64,000 bases of DNA from Marmoricola sp. Leaf446 (lineage in GTDB: Bacteria; Actinomycetota; Actinomycetes; Propionibacteriales; Nocardioidaceae): NCBI RefSeq assembly GCF_001424755.1, contig NZ_LMRF01000005.1, positions 299,443 through 363,442 on the forward strand, written 5' to 3'. The notes under the pieces are model-generated. The model did not search any database. It saw nothing but the letters and a program-made list of their open reading frames with translations, and had not been told where the DNA came from. Within the stretch, counting starts at the first letter, position 1. Each line of letters starts with the position of its first letter. The position numbers and the translations under genes are program-made. Shown in pieces: positions 7,978 through 16,861 of this stretch.

Positions 7978-9426
7978 TCACGACCCCGTCAGGCGCCCGG
8001 CGTCGACGGGCACGAAGTCGACCTTCTCGCGCACGCCGCAGTCGGGGCAGCACCAGGAGTCGGGCACGTCGGCCCACGCGGTGCCGGCGGCGAAGCCCTC
8101 GTGCTCGTCGCCGCGCTCGACCTCGTAGGTGTAGCCGCAGCCGGGGCACTCCGCGGCCAGGACCTCCTCGGCCGCGGCCAGCGCGGCCGCGTCGGCGGCG
8201 TCGCGGGCGGCCTTGTCCTGCGCCGCCCGGGTGTCCGCGGCGTAGCGGGCCAGGATGCGCTCGCGCTTGCGTGGCTGCAGGTTGGCGCGGGTGATGTCGC
8301 CGTCGAAGTGCGCCAGCACGCGGGGGTCCATCACGCGGCGCCACAGCGGGGGCACGATGGCGAGCACGATCATCCCGGCGTACCCCGTGGGCAGGACCGG
8401 GGACTCCTCGAAGTCGCGCAGCGTCTGGTAGCGACGGGTGGGGTTGGCGTGGTGGTCGCTGTGGCGCTGCAGGTGGTAGAGCAGCACGTTGGTGGCGATG
8501 TTGTTGCTGTTCCAGCTGTGGCTGGGGTCGACGCGCTCGTAGCGCTCGCGGTGGCCGACGCCGACCTTCTGGCGCAGCATCCCGTAGTGCTCCATGTAGT
8601 TCACGACCTCGAGCAGCGAGAAGCCGACGACGGCCTGCACCACGAGCAGCGGCAGGACCTGCCAACCGAGCACGGCGACCATCGCGCCCCAGAGCACCGC
8701 CGACATCAGCCAGGCGTTGAGCACGTCGTTGCCCAGCCGGAACGGGTGCTGGTGCTTGCGGGCGTACCGCCGCTTCTCCAGGCGCCACGCGCTCTTCAGC
8801 GACCCCACGACGGTGCGCGGCCAGAAGGCGTAGAACGTCTCGCCGAAGCGGCTGCTCGCGGGGTCCTCGGGGGTGGCGACGCGGACGTGGTGGCCGCGGT
8901 TGTGCTCGATGTAGAAGTGGCCGTAGAAGCTCTGCGCGAGCGCGATCTTGGACAGCCAGCGCTCGTGGCTCTCCTTCTTGTGGCCGAGCTCGTGGGCGGT
9001 GTTGATGCCGATGCCGCCGATGCAGCCGATGGAGACGGCGACGCCGATCTTCTCCCAGGTGCTCAACGCCTCCACGCCCAGCCACTCGGGGTGGGAGACC
9101 CAGACGAAGGCCATCACGAACCCGGCGTACTGGATGGGGAGGTAGGCGTAGGTGATCCACCGGTAGTAGCGGTCGGCCTCGAGCCGCTCGATGACGTCGT
9201 CGGGCGGGTTGGTGCGGTCGAGCCCGGCGATCAGGTCGATGGCCGGCACGACCACCAGGATCACGATCGGCCCGATCCACACCCACACCGGCCAGCCGGT
9301 CAGCTGGTGCATCACGAACGCGACCAGCGCCAGCGACGGCACCACCAGCCCGATCAGCCACAGCCGGCGCTTGCCGTCCTGCCACTCCTCGGTCGACCCC
9401 TGCGGGACCGTCGCACTGCTCGCCAT
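7978..9426 (-). CDS. alkB: alkane 1-monooxygenase fused to rubredoxin
   Basis: A 482-residue integral-membrane non-haem di-iron alkane hydroxylase with a C-terminal rubredoxin. The N-terminal part carries transmembrane segments and the three histidine boxes: HELGHK (145-150), HNRGHH (175-180) and LQRHSDHH (319-326), plus the NYMEHYG signature (276-282). After an Ala/Asp-rich linker, rubredoxin cysteines are C427xxC430 and C460xxC463. The enzyme hydroxylates the terminal carbon of n-alkanes, and the fused rubredoxin passes electrons from a rubredoxin reductase not present here. The ATG is preceded by GAGAGGAGCAGG. The promoter contains a perfect inverted repeat, so expression is probably controlled by the downstream TetR. 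Confidence 0.95.
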   Translation of the reverse strand: MASSATVPQGSTEEWQDGKRRLWLIGLVVPSLALVAFVMHQLTGWPVWVWIGPIVILVVVPAIDLIAGLDRTNPPDDVIERLEADRYYRWITYAYLPIQYAGFVMAFVWVSHPEWLGVEALSTWEKIGVAVSIGCIGGIGINTAHELGHKKESHERWLSKIALAQSFYGHFYIEHNRGHHVRVATPEDPASSRFGETFYAFWPRTVVGSLKSAWRLEKRRYARKHQHPFRLGNDVLNAWLMSAVLWGAMVAVLGWQVLPLLVVQAVVGFSLLEVVNYMEHYGMLRQKVGVGHRERYERVDPSHSWNSNNIATNVLLYHLQRHSDHHANPTRRYQTLRDFEESPVLPTGYAGMIVLAIVPPLWRRVMDPRVLAHFDGDITRANLQPRKRERILARYAADTRAAQDKAARDAADAAALAAAEEVLAAECPGCGYTYEVERGDEHEGFAAGTAWADVPDSWCCPDCGVREKVDFVPVDAGRLTGS

Positions 9427-9442
9427 CGCCTGCTCCTCTCGC

Positions 9443-9467
9443 TTGACATCTGGGGCTCAGATGTCAA
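9443..9467. promoter_or_regulatory. 25-bp operator palindrome in front of alkB
   Basis: TTGACATCT, 7 nt, AGATGTCAA: perfect 9-bp arms, starting 17 nt before the alkB ATG and just downstream of the predicted -10. Arm length and spacing fit a TetR dimer site, and binding here would block transcription. It is the natural candidate site for the regulator encoded at 7361-7939. Confidence 0.75.
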
Positions 9468-9480
9468 AGGAATGGACAGG

Positions 9481-9509
9481 AACGTAGCGTTTGTACAGAA
9501 GTTCGACAA
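9481..9509 (-). promoter_or_regulatory. predicted alkB promoter
   Basis: On the minus strand, TTGTCG (plus 9504-9509) and TACGTT (plus 9481-9486) are separated by exactly 17 nt. A transcript starting about 7 nt downstream would begin just before the operator palindrome. Confidence 0.5.
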
Positions 9510-9530
9510 GGGATTCTCGAATGTAAAGCG

Positions 9531-9605
9531 GGGGCAGTTTCACCGGCTGGCCGGTGAAACTGCTCGCCAAAAGCGGCGCATCGGACATCAGCGGGCAGTT
9601 TCGCC
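9531..9605. repeat. dispersed palindromic repeat, copy B
   Basis: A 14-bp perfect hairpin, GCAGTTTCACCGGC and GCCGGTGAAACTGC around TG at 9534-9563, then ATCGGACATC and a further GCGGGCAGTTT (9591-9601) that could pair with the hairpin's second arm. It lies between the 3' end of the AbiEi-like gene and the alkB promoter. Same family as copies A and C. Confidence 0.75.
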
Positions 9606-9629
9606 TGTCCGACCGCCCGATCTGTCCGC

Positions 9630-10580
9630 TCAGGCGGCCACCGGACCACCCGCCAGCGCGGCGGCGATGCGAGCCACCACCCGGTCCGGGTCAGCCAGGT
9701 CGCGCCAGGTGACGCGGATGCAACGCCAGCCCGTACGCCGCGCGATGTCCTCCTCGCGCCGCTTCTCGCGAAGCACCACGTCCACCACCGACTCCCCGGG
9801 ACGCAGGTAGCTGACGTACTTGTCGCGGCCGTCGAACTCCAGCCACACCCCGAGCTCGGGCCACGCGAGGTCCAACCGGTAGAGCACCCGACCGCCGGCC
9901 GTGACCGCGAGCTGCGGCACGGGGGAAGGCAGCCCACCTCGCCACAGCAGGTAGCGCAGGCGCGTCTCGCCGACGGACTCCGAGCGGCCGTCGGCCAGCG
10001 ACAGCGTCAGACCGGTCGTCAGGGAGCCCGGGCCGTACGGCATGTCACGGCTCCGTCGGAGGAGGTCCTGCCTGCTGACCTCGCCCCGGTGCAGCAGGTG
10101 GTCGACGACGACGAGCGAGGGTTCGACACCGGTGATGGTCGTGAGGTCGAGACAGGTGCGGGCTGGGGCCGTCACCACGAGGCCGTCACGCATGACGAGG
10201 TCCTCCTGGGCGTAGGACTGGTGGTGCTGGCAGACACCGGCCTCCCGCCGGCCGCCTCGACCGTCGAGTCGCAGGAGGTGGACGTCGTCGAGCGCGATCC
10301 CCCACACAGGGCACCCCATCGCGAGCGCGGCGGAGGTGTGCGAGAGCGCCACGTCGGCGCGTGCCGCCCGGACGGCGCACCTGGCGCGGAGGAGGTGTCG
10401 CCCAGCGCGGTCCAAGGAGCGCCAGTGCGAGCGCCGCGTGTAGGCGCCGTGGCGGACACGGTGGAGGACCCCCTCGCGGCGCAGCCTCGCCAACGCCTTG
10501 TCGCCCAGGCCGCGGGCCAGCGCGTCACGACGGAGGAAGAACAGGTCGTCCCCGAGCAGCTCGCAGATGAGATCGTCCAC
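9630..10580 (-). CDS. AbiEi-like antitoxin-domain protein with DUF559-type nuclease fold
   Basis: A 316-residue protein. The N-terminal ~50 residues form a winged-helix-like AbiEi segment (FFLRRDALARGLGDKALARLRREGVLHRVRHGAY). The C-terminal third resembles the Vsr/DUF559 endonuclease-like fold (YRLDLAWPELGVWLEFDG, then EKRREEDIARRTGWRCIRVTW), with Asp, Glu and Lys placed like a PD-(D/E)xK core. Such proteins are common in Nocardioides-type genomes, often without a partner toxin. No AbiEii toxin gene is adjacent, so this is probably not a simple toxin-antitoxin pair. Function unknown. Confidence 0.75.
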   Translation of the reverse strand: MDDLICELLGDDLFFLRRDALARGLGDKALARLRREGVLHRVRHGAYTRRSHWRSLDRAGRHLLRARCAVRAARADVALSHTSAALAMGCPVWGIALDDVHLLRLDGRGGRREAGVCQHHQSYAQEDLVMRDGLVVTAPARTCLDLTTITGVEPSLVVVDHLLHRGEVSRQDLLRRSRDMPYGPGSLTTGLTLSLADGRSESVGETRLRYLLWRGGLPSPVPQLAVTAGGRVLYRLDLAWPELGVWLEFDGRDKYVSYLRPGESVVDVVLREKRREEDIARRTGWRCIRVTWRDLADPDRVVARIAAALAGGPVAA

Positions 10581-10735
10581 ACCAGAAGCGTGGTCGACCT
10601 ACCGCGCCTCGACAGTCATCACCGGCGGCCTGTGGACGAGCAGCGGGCCAGAGGAGGGTGTGGACGCCGAGCGGCAGTTCGCACCGGGCGGCGTACGACT
10701 GGGCCCAACTGCTCGAAACGGACGGGCAGGCAGCC

Positions 10736-10806
10736 AAAACTGCCCGCATCCGTCCGATTCACCCCTTTCTCCGGGCAGTTTCACCGGCTAACCGGTGAAA
10801 CTGCCC
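10736..10806. repeat. dispersed palindromic repeat, copy C
   Basis: A left AAAACTGCCCGC (10736-10747) and a 15-bp perfect hairpin at 10773-10806: GGGCAGTTTCACCGG, loop CTAA, CCGGTGAAACTGCCC. The stop codon of the hydrolase gene (minus-strand TAG, 10788-10790) lies inside the hairpin loop, so the repeat supplies the last codons of that gene. Confidence 0.75.
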
Positions 10807-11783
10807 TCCCCCAACCCGTGCTCCCGCAACCACCGCCCCACCCGGTCGTACGCCGCGGCGCGGGGGGTGGGGAGGGACAGGAAGACGTCGTGGCGGGCGT
10901 CGTCGAGGACGGCGACCTCGACCTCGCCGCCGAGGCAGCCGGCCCAGCGGGACATGTGCTCGACGTCGAGGACGATGTCGGCGCGGTCGCTGGCCTCGGA
11001 GTACGACGAGGAGAAGTCGCTGCGCCGGGAGCGGAGCACCAGGGAGGGGACGCCGACGTCGAGGCCGCGGTGCAGCCGGGCCTGGCCGCGGCGTACGGCG
11101 TTGAGCCAGCCCCAGGTGACCGGGCAGCCCTCGAGCGGCTTCATCGCCGGGTCGAAGTCCCACTCGCCGGTGCCGCTGGTGTGCAGCGAGGGGCCGTAGA
11201 TGCTCAGCCCCGCGGTCAGCTCCTGCAGCGGCCGCACCTTGCTGAGCAGCCGCAACGCCTGCGTGACCGGGCCGCGCTGCAGGTCGGTGCCCTGGAGGTC
11301 GAACCACGGGCTGTTGAGCACCAGGCCCGCGACGGGGCCGACGTCGCCGAGGCGGCGGCGTCGTCGGTCGAGCCACAGCGGGGTGACGAGCCCACCGGTG
11401 GAGTGCGCGAGGACGACGACCGGGAGGCCGGGGTGCTGCTCGGCGACGACGGCCAGCGCCGCGTCGAGCTCCTCGTCGTGGCGGGCGAGGTCGGTCGTGT
11501 AGTGCGCGGTCTGGCCCTCGCGCCGCGCCCGCCCGGACTTGCGCAGGTCGACGGCGAGGAACGCCAGCCCGTGGCCGGCGAAGAAGTCGGCCAGGTCGGT
11601 CTGGAAGAAGTAGTCGGTGAAGCCGTGGACGTAGAGCACGGCGCCGCGGACGTCCTCGCCCTCCCGCGGCGTACGACGCACCACGACCGCGGCGACCTCG
11701 CCCTCCCCGTCGGGGTCGGGACCGAGCTCCAGGACCTGCTGCTCGTAGCCCTCCCCGAGGACGTCGGGGACCCAACCGCTCAC
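10788..11783 (-). CDS. alpha/beta hydrolase (serine hydrolase / lysophospholipase-like)
   Basis: A 331-residue alpha/beta hydrolase. The oxyanion motif is VLYVHGFTDYF, the nucleophile elbow is AHSTGG, and a late Asp and His (LDDARHDVFLS) complete the triad. It resembles the lysophospholipase/monoacylglycerol lipase branch. Its GTG start (11783) overlaps the stop of the Baeyer-Villiger monooxygenase by 4 nt (GTGA), implying coupled translation; an esterase next to a BVMO could hydrolyse the ester it makes. The last residues GSFTG and the stop codon are encoded by repeat copy C, so the C-terminus was probably altered by insertion of that element. Confidence 0.85.
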   Translation of the reverse strand: MSGWVPDVLGEGYEQQVLELGPDPDGEGEVAAVVVRRTPREGEDVRGAVLYVHGFTDYFFQTDLADFFAGHGLAFLAVDLRKSGRARREGQTAHYTTDLARHDEELDAALAVVAEQHPGLPVVVLAHSTGGLVTPLWLDRRRRRLGDVGPVAGLVLNSPWFDLQGTDLQRGPVTQALRLLSKVRPLQELTAGLSIYGPSLHTSGTGEWDFDPAMKPLEGCPVTWGWLNAVRRGQARLHRGLDVGVPSLVLRSRRSDFSSSYSEASDRADIVLDVEHMSRWAGCLGGEVEVAVLDDARHDVFLSLPTPRAAAYDRVGRWLREHGLGEGSFTG

Positions 11784-13327
11784 GCCACCGACTCCGACGC
11801 CGACGAGGTGGCGGACGTGGAGGCGGGCGAGGCGGCGGACGACAGCGACGCCCGCGGCACCACGCGGAGCTCCCGGTCGAGCTCGCCGTGCAGCGTCTGC
11901 CGCCGGTCGATCGGGTAGCTCTGGGTGATCAGCCACGGCCGCCGGTGCCCCTGCTGCGGCAGCTGGTGCGCGGAGCGCTTGATGTAGCCCGAGGCGAGGT
12001 CGAGCAGCGGCTGCGGGCGCAGCTCGCCGTCGGGCTCCGGGACGACGTACGCCGCCTCCCGCTCGCGCATCAGGTTGAGCACCCGCGTCGCCAGCACCCC
12101 GGTGACGTCGGCCCGCAGCGTCCACGAGGCGTTGGTGTAGCCGATGACGCGGACGTAGTTGGGCACGCCGGTCACCATCGCGCCGCGCCACATGAACTCC
12201 CGCCCCAGGTCGACCTCCGCGCCGTCGACGGTGAGGGCGATGCCGGCGCTGACGTCGAGGCTGAGCCCGGTCGCGGTGACGATCACGTCGGCCTCGAGCA
12301 GGCGCCCCGACGCGAGCCGGATGCCCTCGGGCACGACCGCGTCGATGGTGTCGGTGACGACCTCCGCGTCGCCCCGCTTGATGGCCTTGAACAGGTCGCC
12401 GTCGGGGACCACGCACAGCCGCTGGTCCCAGGGGTCGTACGGCGGGGCGAAGCTGTCGGCCGCCGCCTCGGCGCTGAGGTGACGCGCCACCCCGCTGGCC
12501 AGGATCTTCTTGCCCAGCTCGGGGAAGCGCCGGAAGAAGGCGTAGGTGCCCGCCTGGTAGGCGATGTTCTTGACCCGGATCGCGCGGTAGGCCGCCATCT
12601 CGGGCAGGAACCGCTGCGCCAGCCCGGCGAGCTTGTCGCGCCGGGGCAGCGCCGCGATGTAGGTCGGGGTGCGCTGCAGCATCGTCACGTGCTCGGCCTC
12701 GTCCGCGACCGAGGGCACGATCGTCACCGCGGTCGCGCCGGAGCCGACGACGACGACCAACTTGTCGGCCAGCGAGAGGTCCTCGGGCCAGAACTGCGGG
12801 TGCACGACCTCGCCGGCGAAGTCGTCGAGGCCGGTCAGCTGCGCGTCGTACGGCGCGTCGTAGCTGTAGTAGCCGTGGGAGCCGATGACGAAGTCGCAGG
12901 TCAGCTCGGCAGGACCCGACGGCGTCTCGACGGTGAGCGTCCACCGGCCGGTGCCGGTGTCGAACGCGGCGCCGACGACCTTGGTGGAGTAGCGGATCTT
13001 CTCCTCGATGCCGAACTCCGCGGCGGTGTCCTTGACGTACTGCAGGATCCCGGGGCCGTCGGCCAGCGCCTGGTCGCCCTCCCACGGGCGGAAGGTGAAC
13101 CCGAAGGTGAAGATGTCGGAGTCCGACCGGACGCCGGGGTAGCGGAACAGGTCCCAGGTGCCGCCCATCGACTCCCGGCCCTCGAGGATCAGGTAGTCGC
13201 GGTCGGGGCACTCGGTCTGCAGCCGGTAGCCCGCCCCGATGCCCGACAGGCCGGCGCCGATGACGACGACGCCGACGTGGTCGGGCAGGGGGCGGGACGC
13301 GCCGGTGTCGGCGGGTGAGGTCGTCAT
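11780..13327 (-). CDS. flavin-containing Baeyer-Villiger monooxygenase
   Basis: A 515-residue class B flavoprotein monooxygenase. The FAD Rossmann motif is VVVIGAGLSGIGAGY near residues 21-35, the NADPH Rossmann motif is VVVVGSGATAVTIV, and the BVMO fingerprint FAGEVVHPQFWP matches F-x-G-x3-H-x3-W-P exactly. The closest known relatives by eye are the EtaA/MymA type. It inserts one oxygen next to a ketone to give an ester or lactone. The C-terminal tail is Ser/Ala-rich and probably disordered. It forms a two-gene operon with the downstream hydrolase. Confidence 0.92.
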   Translation of the reverse strand: MTTSPADTGASRPLPDHVGVVVIGAGLSGIGAGYRLQTECPDRDYLILEGRESMGGTWDLFRYPGVRSDSDIFTFGFTFRPWEGDQALADGPGILQYVKDTAAEFGIEEKIRYSTKVVGAAFDTGTGRWTLTVETPSGPAELTCDFVIGSHGYYSYDAPYDAQLTGLDDFAGEVVHPQFWPEDLSLADKLVVVVGSGATAVTIVPSVADEAEHVTMLQRTPTYIAALPRRDKLAGLAQRFLPEMAAYRAIRVKNIAYQAGTYAFFRRFPELGKKILASGVARHLSAEAAADSFAPPYDPWDQRLCVVPDGDLFKAIKRGDAEVVTDTIDAVVPEGIRLASGRLLEADVIVTATGLSLDVSAGIALTVDGAEVDLGREFMWRGAMVTGVPNYVRVIGYTNASWTLRADVTGVLATRVLNLMREREAAYVVPEPDGELRPQPLLDLASGYIKRSAHQLPQQGHRRPWLITQSYPIDRRQTLHGELDRELRVVPRASLSSAASPASTSATSSASESVA

Positions 13328-13384
13328 GCCCCCATGATGCCCGGCGCTGCTACCGGTCGGTAGGTGCGTCCGGTCACCGTCGCA

Positions 13385-15931
13385 CTACCGACCCGCGCCC
13401 ACGCCCGGTCGCGGGTCCAGCCCCACGACGAGGGGGTCGTGGTCGGAGGACCGGTAGGGGTCCGGGGCGAAGAAGTCGGTCGCGTTGTAGTTGTAGCGGC
13501 TGTACTCCAGGGCCACCGACTCGACGGCGTTGAGGTTCCACACGTGGGCACCGGTCACGGTCCGCATCGCCGCGGCGTTGCCGAGCACGTGGTCCAGCGA
13601 GCCCACCCGGCCGCCGAAGAGGTAGGTGAACTCCCCGGGCGCCCGGTCCGCGCCGATGTCGGTGTAGCCGGCGTCGTACAGCACCTGGAGCGGGTCCTCC
13701 TGCGTGTAGGCGTTGAGGTCGCCGGCCAGGAAGACGCGGCCGGTCGCGACGGTGTCCTCCAGCCCGTCGGCGAAGCGCACCAGCTCCCGGGCCTGGGCGA
13801 CGCGGGCCTGGTTGGACGCGCCCTGGCCGGTGTCGCCGTCGCCGGGGGCTCCCGAGCCCTTGGACTTGAAGTGGTTGACGACCAGCACGAACCGGCTCTG
13901 CGGCCCGCCGCTGCGGCGCGGCTCGAAGACCTGGGCCAGCGGGTCCCGGGCGTTGTCGAACGTGGGCACGTCGTCGATCACCGACTCCCCGACCGGGCGC
14001 ACGGCGTCGGGCCGGTAGACGAAGCCGGTGCGGATGACGTCCTCGTCCTCCTGCGCGGCTCGCGAGTTCGCCGAGGCGGGCGAGCGGACGTAGTCCCACG
14101 TGCCGGCACCGGCGGCGTCGTTGAGCGCGGCGGTGAGGGTGGCCAGGGCGGCGTCGCGGTCGAGGCCGAACTTCGCGGAGTTCTCCAGCTCCTCCAGCGA
14201 GACCACGTCGGCGTCGAGCCCGTTGAGCGCGGCCACCAGCTTGGCCTGCTGGCGGGCGAGGTCGTCGGCCTGCGCGGCGCCGCGCGGACCGTCGCCGCCG
14301 TCCGCGGTCTCGCAGCTGTCCACGGTGTCGGGGTTGCCGGCCCGGTCGGTGAAGTAGTCGCAGTCACCGCCGGCGGCCTCGACGTCCTCACCGGTGGTGG
14401 TGAAGTAGTTGAGGACGTTGAACGACGCGATCCGCATCCGGCCGCCCACCGGCTCCGGCGCGGCGGTGCGGGTGTCGGTCACGCTCACCGGCAGCGGGTC
14501 GGTCGCGGTGAGCTGGTCGGTGGGCTGGAACCGCCAGGCGTTGAAGCGGTAGTCCAGGACGACGGGCTGCTCGAACGACACCGGTGCCCCGACCCGGAGC
14601 TCGCGGTCCTGGGTCAGGTAGGGCAGCGGGGTGTCCTTCGCGGTGAAGAAGTTGGTCGTCGCGCCGTCGTCGAGCGTGACCGCGCGGGCGGCGTTGTCCT
14701 CGACCACCGCGCGGATCGCCGCGGCGTCGGCCGGGTCGGCCACCTCGGTCGGCTGGAAGAGCGGGGTCGTGCCCGAGGCGAGCCCGAGCTCGGCGTACTG
14801 GTTGAGGGCGTAGTTGTCGGCGACCGTGAACGGGCCCTGCGGGGCCAGCAGCATGCCCTCCAGCCGCTCGCGCTCGGCGTCGGTGCGGGGCCAGCCGGTG
14901 GCGGTCGGGGTGACGGTCGCCGCGCCGGGGAGGTCGGCGACGTCGGCGGCCGAGCCGGGGGTCAGCTGGGTCATGCCCTGGTACTCCGAGACCCGCCCGG
15001 TCACCTGCACGTGGTCGCCCACCGCCACCTCGCGCGTCGCGGCGGAGCCGTAGACGAACAGCGCGTCGGAGGCCGTCCGCGCACCGGCGGTTCCGCCCGT
15101 GCCGGCGGTCTGGAGGAAGAAGCCGTTGAAGCCCCCCGTGGGGTACGCCGCGGTGACGACGCCGCTGGTCCGGACCTGCCGGCCGGCCAGCGGGCTGGTC
15201 GTGCCGGTGCCCTGGACCTCGGCGACGGTCGCGTCGGTGGCCGGGGCGGGCGGCTCGGGCGTCGACCCGGCGGGCGCCGCGTCGGGGGTGGGGGCACCGG
15301 CGACCAGGTCCGCGGCGTTGTCGTCGGTGTCCTTCCCGGCGGCGTCACGAGCGAGCGCGGTGGACGCCGAGCCGGCCGGGGCGGGCGCCTTCTCGAAGGT
15401 GTTGCTCGTGCCGTAGCCCACCAGGTCGACCACCCGCGGGTCGGCGGTCAGCGACCCGGTGGGCGGCGCGGTGAGCGCCGTCGTGCCGCGGGCCAGGAAC
15501 ACGGTGCCGGAGCCGGCGGCCAGGGCCGTGGTGCCGCTGGCGTCCGGGGTGGGCAGCGGCGCGGCGGAGGTGCCGCTGCCGCTGCTGCTCAGCCCGACGA
15601 GGTAGCGACCGCCGGCCGGCACGGTGCCGGTGAGCGCCGTGACGCCCGAGGGGTTGGCCGTCCCGGTCGCCGAGCGGTACTGCACCGACAGCCCGTCGAC
15701 CGACAGCGGCGCCGTGGTCGGGTTGTGCAGCTCCACGAAGTCGCTGGCCACGGTCGAGGACGGCGAGCCGCCCCCGCCGTACACCTCGGAGATGACGAGC
15801 TGGTCGCCGGCGGGCGCGGCGCTGGCGGGCGCCGCCACGAGCGGGGCGACGCCGACGGCGAGCGCGGCCAGGGTCGGCAGGACGAACGGGCGCAGGGCAG
15901 GGCGCAGGGATGGGCGCAGGGTGGGGCGCAT
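13385..15931 (-). CDS. secreted ExeM/NucH-type extracellular endonuclease with lamin-tail domain
   Basis: An 848-residue secreted protein. It has a signal peptide with an unusual leader of repeated RPxLRP units before the hydrophobic stretch, ending near PASAAPA; a lamin-tail domain (about 40-150); a middle OB-fold-like region; and a C-terminal endonuclease/exonuclease/phosphatase domain with [30 protein letters not shown] and SSDHDPLV catalytic motifs. It probably degrades extracellular DNA for nutrients or matrix turnover. Start ATG 15931 has GAGGAG 6 nt upstream. The gene is divergent from ppgK. Confidence 0.9.
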   Translation of the reverse strand: MRPTLRPSLRPALRPFVLPTLAALAVGVAPLVAAPASAAPAGDQLVISEVYGGGGSPSSTVASDFVELHNPTTAPLSVDGLSVQYRSATGTANPSGVTALTGTVPAGGRYLVGLSSSGSGTSAAPLPTPDASGTTALAAGSGTVFLARGTTALTAPPTGSLTADPRVVDLVGYGTSNTFEKAPAPAGSASTALARDAAGKDTDDNAADLVAGAPTPDAAPAGSTPEPPAPATDATVAEVQGTGTTSPLAGRQVRTSGVVTAAYPTGGFNGFFLQTAGTGGTAGARTASDALFVYGSAATREVAVGDHVQVTGRVSEYQGMTQLTPGSAADVADLPGAATVTPTATGWPRTDAERERLEGMLLAPQGPFTVADNYALNQYAELGLASGTTPLFQPTEVADPADAAAIRAVVEDNAARAVTLDDGATTNFFTAKDTPLPYLTQDRELRVGAPVSFEQPVVLDYRFNAWRFQPTDQLTATDPLPVSVTDTRTAAPEPVGGRMRIASFNVLNYFTTTGEDVEAAGGDCDYFTDRAGNPDTVDSCETADGGDGPRGAAQADDLARQQAKLVAALNGLDADVVSLEELENSAKFGLDRDAALATLTAALNDAAGAGTWDYVRSPASANSRAAQEDEDVIRTGFVYRPDAVRPVGESVIDDVPTFDNARDPLAQVFEPRRSGGPQSRFVLVVNHFKSKGSGAPGDGDTGQGASNQARVAQARELVRFADGLEDTVATGRVFLAGDLNAYTQEDPLQVLYDAGYTDIGADRAPGEFTYLFGGRVGSLDHVLGNAAAMRTVTGAHVWNLNAVESVALEYSRYNYNATDFFAPDPYRSSDHDPLVVGLDPRPGVGAGR

Positions 15932-16068
15932 GGCGGACTCCTCGAGAACGTGACGCCGCCCGAGGTGGGGCGCCACAGCCGTCGTCCTTCCTATCCCGAT
16001 CCGCCGGGTTCGGGGAGGTCTGGGCGGTTAACGTTTCGGCAACCATGGGCATCACGGCGGCGCCCGGC

Positions 16069-16074
16069 TAGGTT
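16069..16074 (+). promoter_or_regulatory. -10 element of a leaderless ppgK transcript
   Basis: TAGGTT ends 7 nt before the ppgK ATG and there is no Shine-Dalgarno sequence, so transcription probably starts at or next to the A of the start codon. Confidence 0.5.
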
Positions 16075-16081
16075 GTCGCGC

Positions 16082-16825
16082 ATGGCAGACCCCATCGGCA
16101 TCGACTTCGGCGGCAGCGGCATCAAGGCGGCTCCCGTCGACCTGGCCACCGGGGAGTTCTCCGCCGAGCGCGAGCGGATCGACACCCCCGAGAAGTCCAC
16201 CCCCAAGGCGGTGGCCAAGGTGATGGCCGAGCTGCTGGAGCGCTTCGAGGACACCACCAGCCCGGTCGGGGTCACCATCCCGGGCGTGGTCCGGACCAAC
16301 GGCGTGGTGGCCTCGGCCGCCAACATCGACTCCGACTGGATCGGCACCGACGCCGACGACCTGCTCGCCAACGAGCTCGGCCGTGAGGTGCACGCGATCA
16401 ACGACGCCGACGCCGCCGGCCTCGCCGAGGCCCGCTACGGCGTGGCCCACCACCGCCCCGGCCTGGTCATCGTCACCACGCTCGGCACCGGCATCGGCTC
16501 GGCCCTGCTGTACGACGGCGTGCTGATCCCCAACTCCGAGCTCGGCCACCTCGAGATCGAGGGCCACGACGCCGAGAAGCGCGCCGCCAACTCGGCCCGC
16601 AAGGGCGAGGACCTCTCGTGGGAGAAGTGGGCCGGCCGGCTCACCACCTACTACCGCACCCTGGAGCGCCTGTTCTCCCCCCAGCTGTTCGTGGTGGGCG
16701 GCGGCGTGAGCAAGCACGCGGCCGAGTTCATGCACCTCATCGACGTCGAGACCGAGATCATCTCGGCCACGCTGCGCAACACCGCGGGCATCGTCGGGGC
16801 CGCCGCGCTGGCCTCGGAGCGCTGA
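16082..16825 (+). CDS. ppgK: polyphosphate glucokinase
   Basis: A 247-residue ROK-type sugar kinase of the actinobacterial polyphosphate glucokinase family, which phosphorylates glucose to glucose 6-phosphate with polyphosphate or ATP. The N-terminal phosphate motif is [31 protein letters not shown] (catalytic Asp) and [11 protein letters not shown] are all present, as is the ELGHLEI sugar-binding segment. Length is normal for the family. The start lacks a ribosome-binding site but has TAGGTT 7 nt upstream, suggesting a leaderless message. Confidence 0.95.
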   Translation: MADPIGIDFGGSGIKAAPVDLATGEFSAERERIDTPEKSTPKAVAKVMAELLERFEDTTSPVGVTIPGVVRTNGVVASAANIDSDWIGTDADDLLANELGREVHAINDADAAGLAEARYGVAHHRPGLVIVTTLGTGIGSALLYDGVLIPNSELGHLEIEGHDAEKRAANSARKGEDLSWEKWAGRLTTYYRTLERLFSPQLFVVGGGVSKHAAEFMHLIDVETEIISATLRNTAGIVGAAALASER

Positions 16826-16848
16826 GCCCACCGGCTGGATTCCCGGGC

Positions 16849-16854
16849 TAGGTT
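16849..16854 (+). promoter_or_regulatory. -10 element of a leaderless acyl-CoA dehydrogenase transcript
   Basis: TAGGTT with a 7-nt spacer to the ATG at 16862, the same arrangement as at ppgK, and no Shine-Dalgarno sequence. Confidence 0.5.
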
Positions 16855-16861
16855 CGGTGTC

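Noticed and set aside
9630-10580. A complete AbiE toxin-antitoxin system
   Set aside because: Only the AbiEi-like protein is present. No AbiEii nucleotidyltransferase gene is adjacent, and the C-terminal nuclease-like fold differs from a plain antitoxin.
13364-16825. A 1153-residue open frame on the plus strand, running antisense to the nuclease gene and into ppgK
   Set aside because: The first ~900 residues are antisense to a strongly supported secreted nuclease and have Gly/Arg/Val-rich shadow composition. Only the end is a real gene (ppgK).
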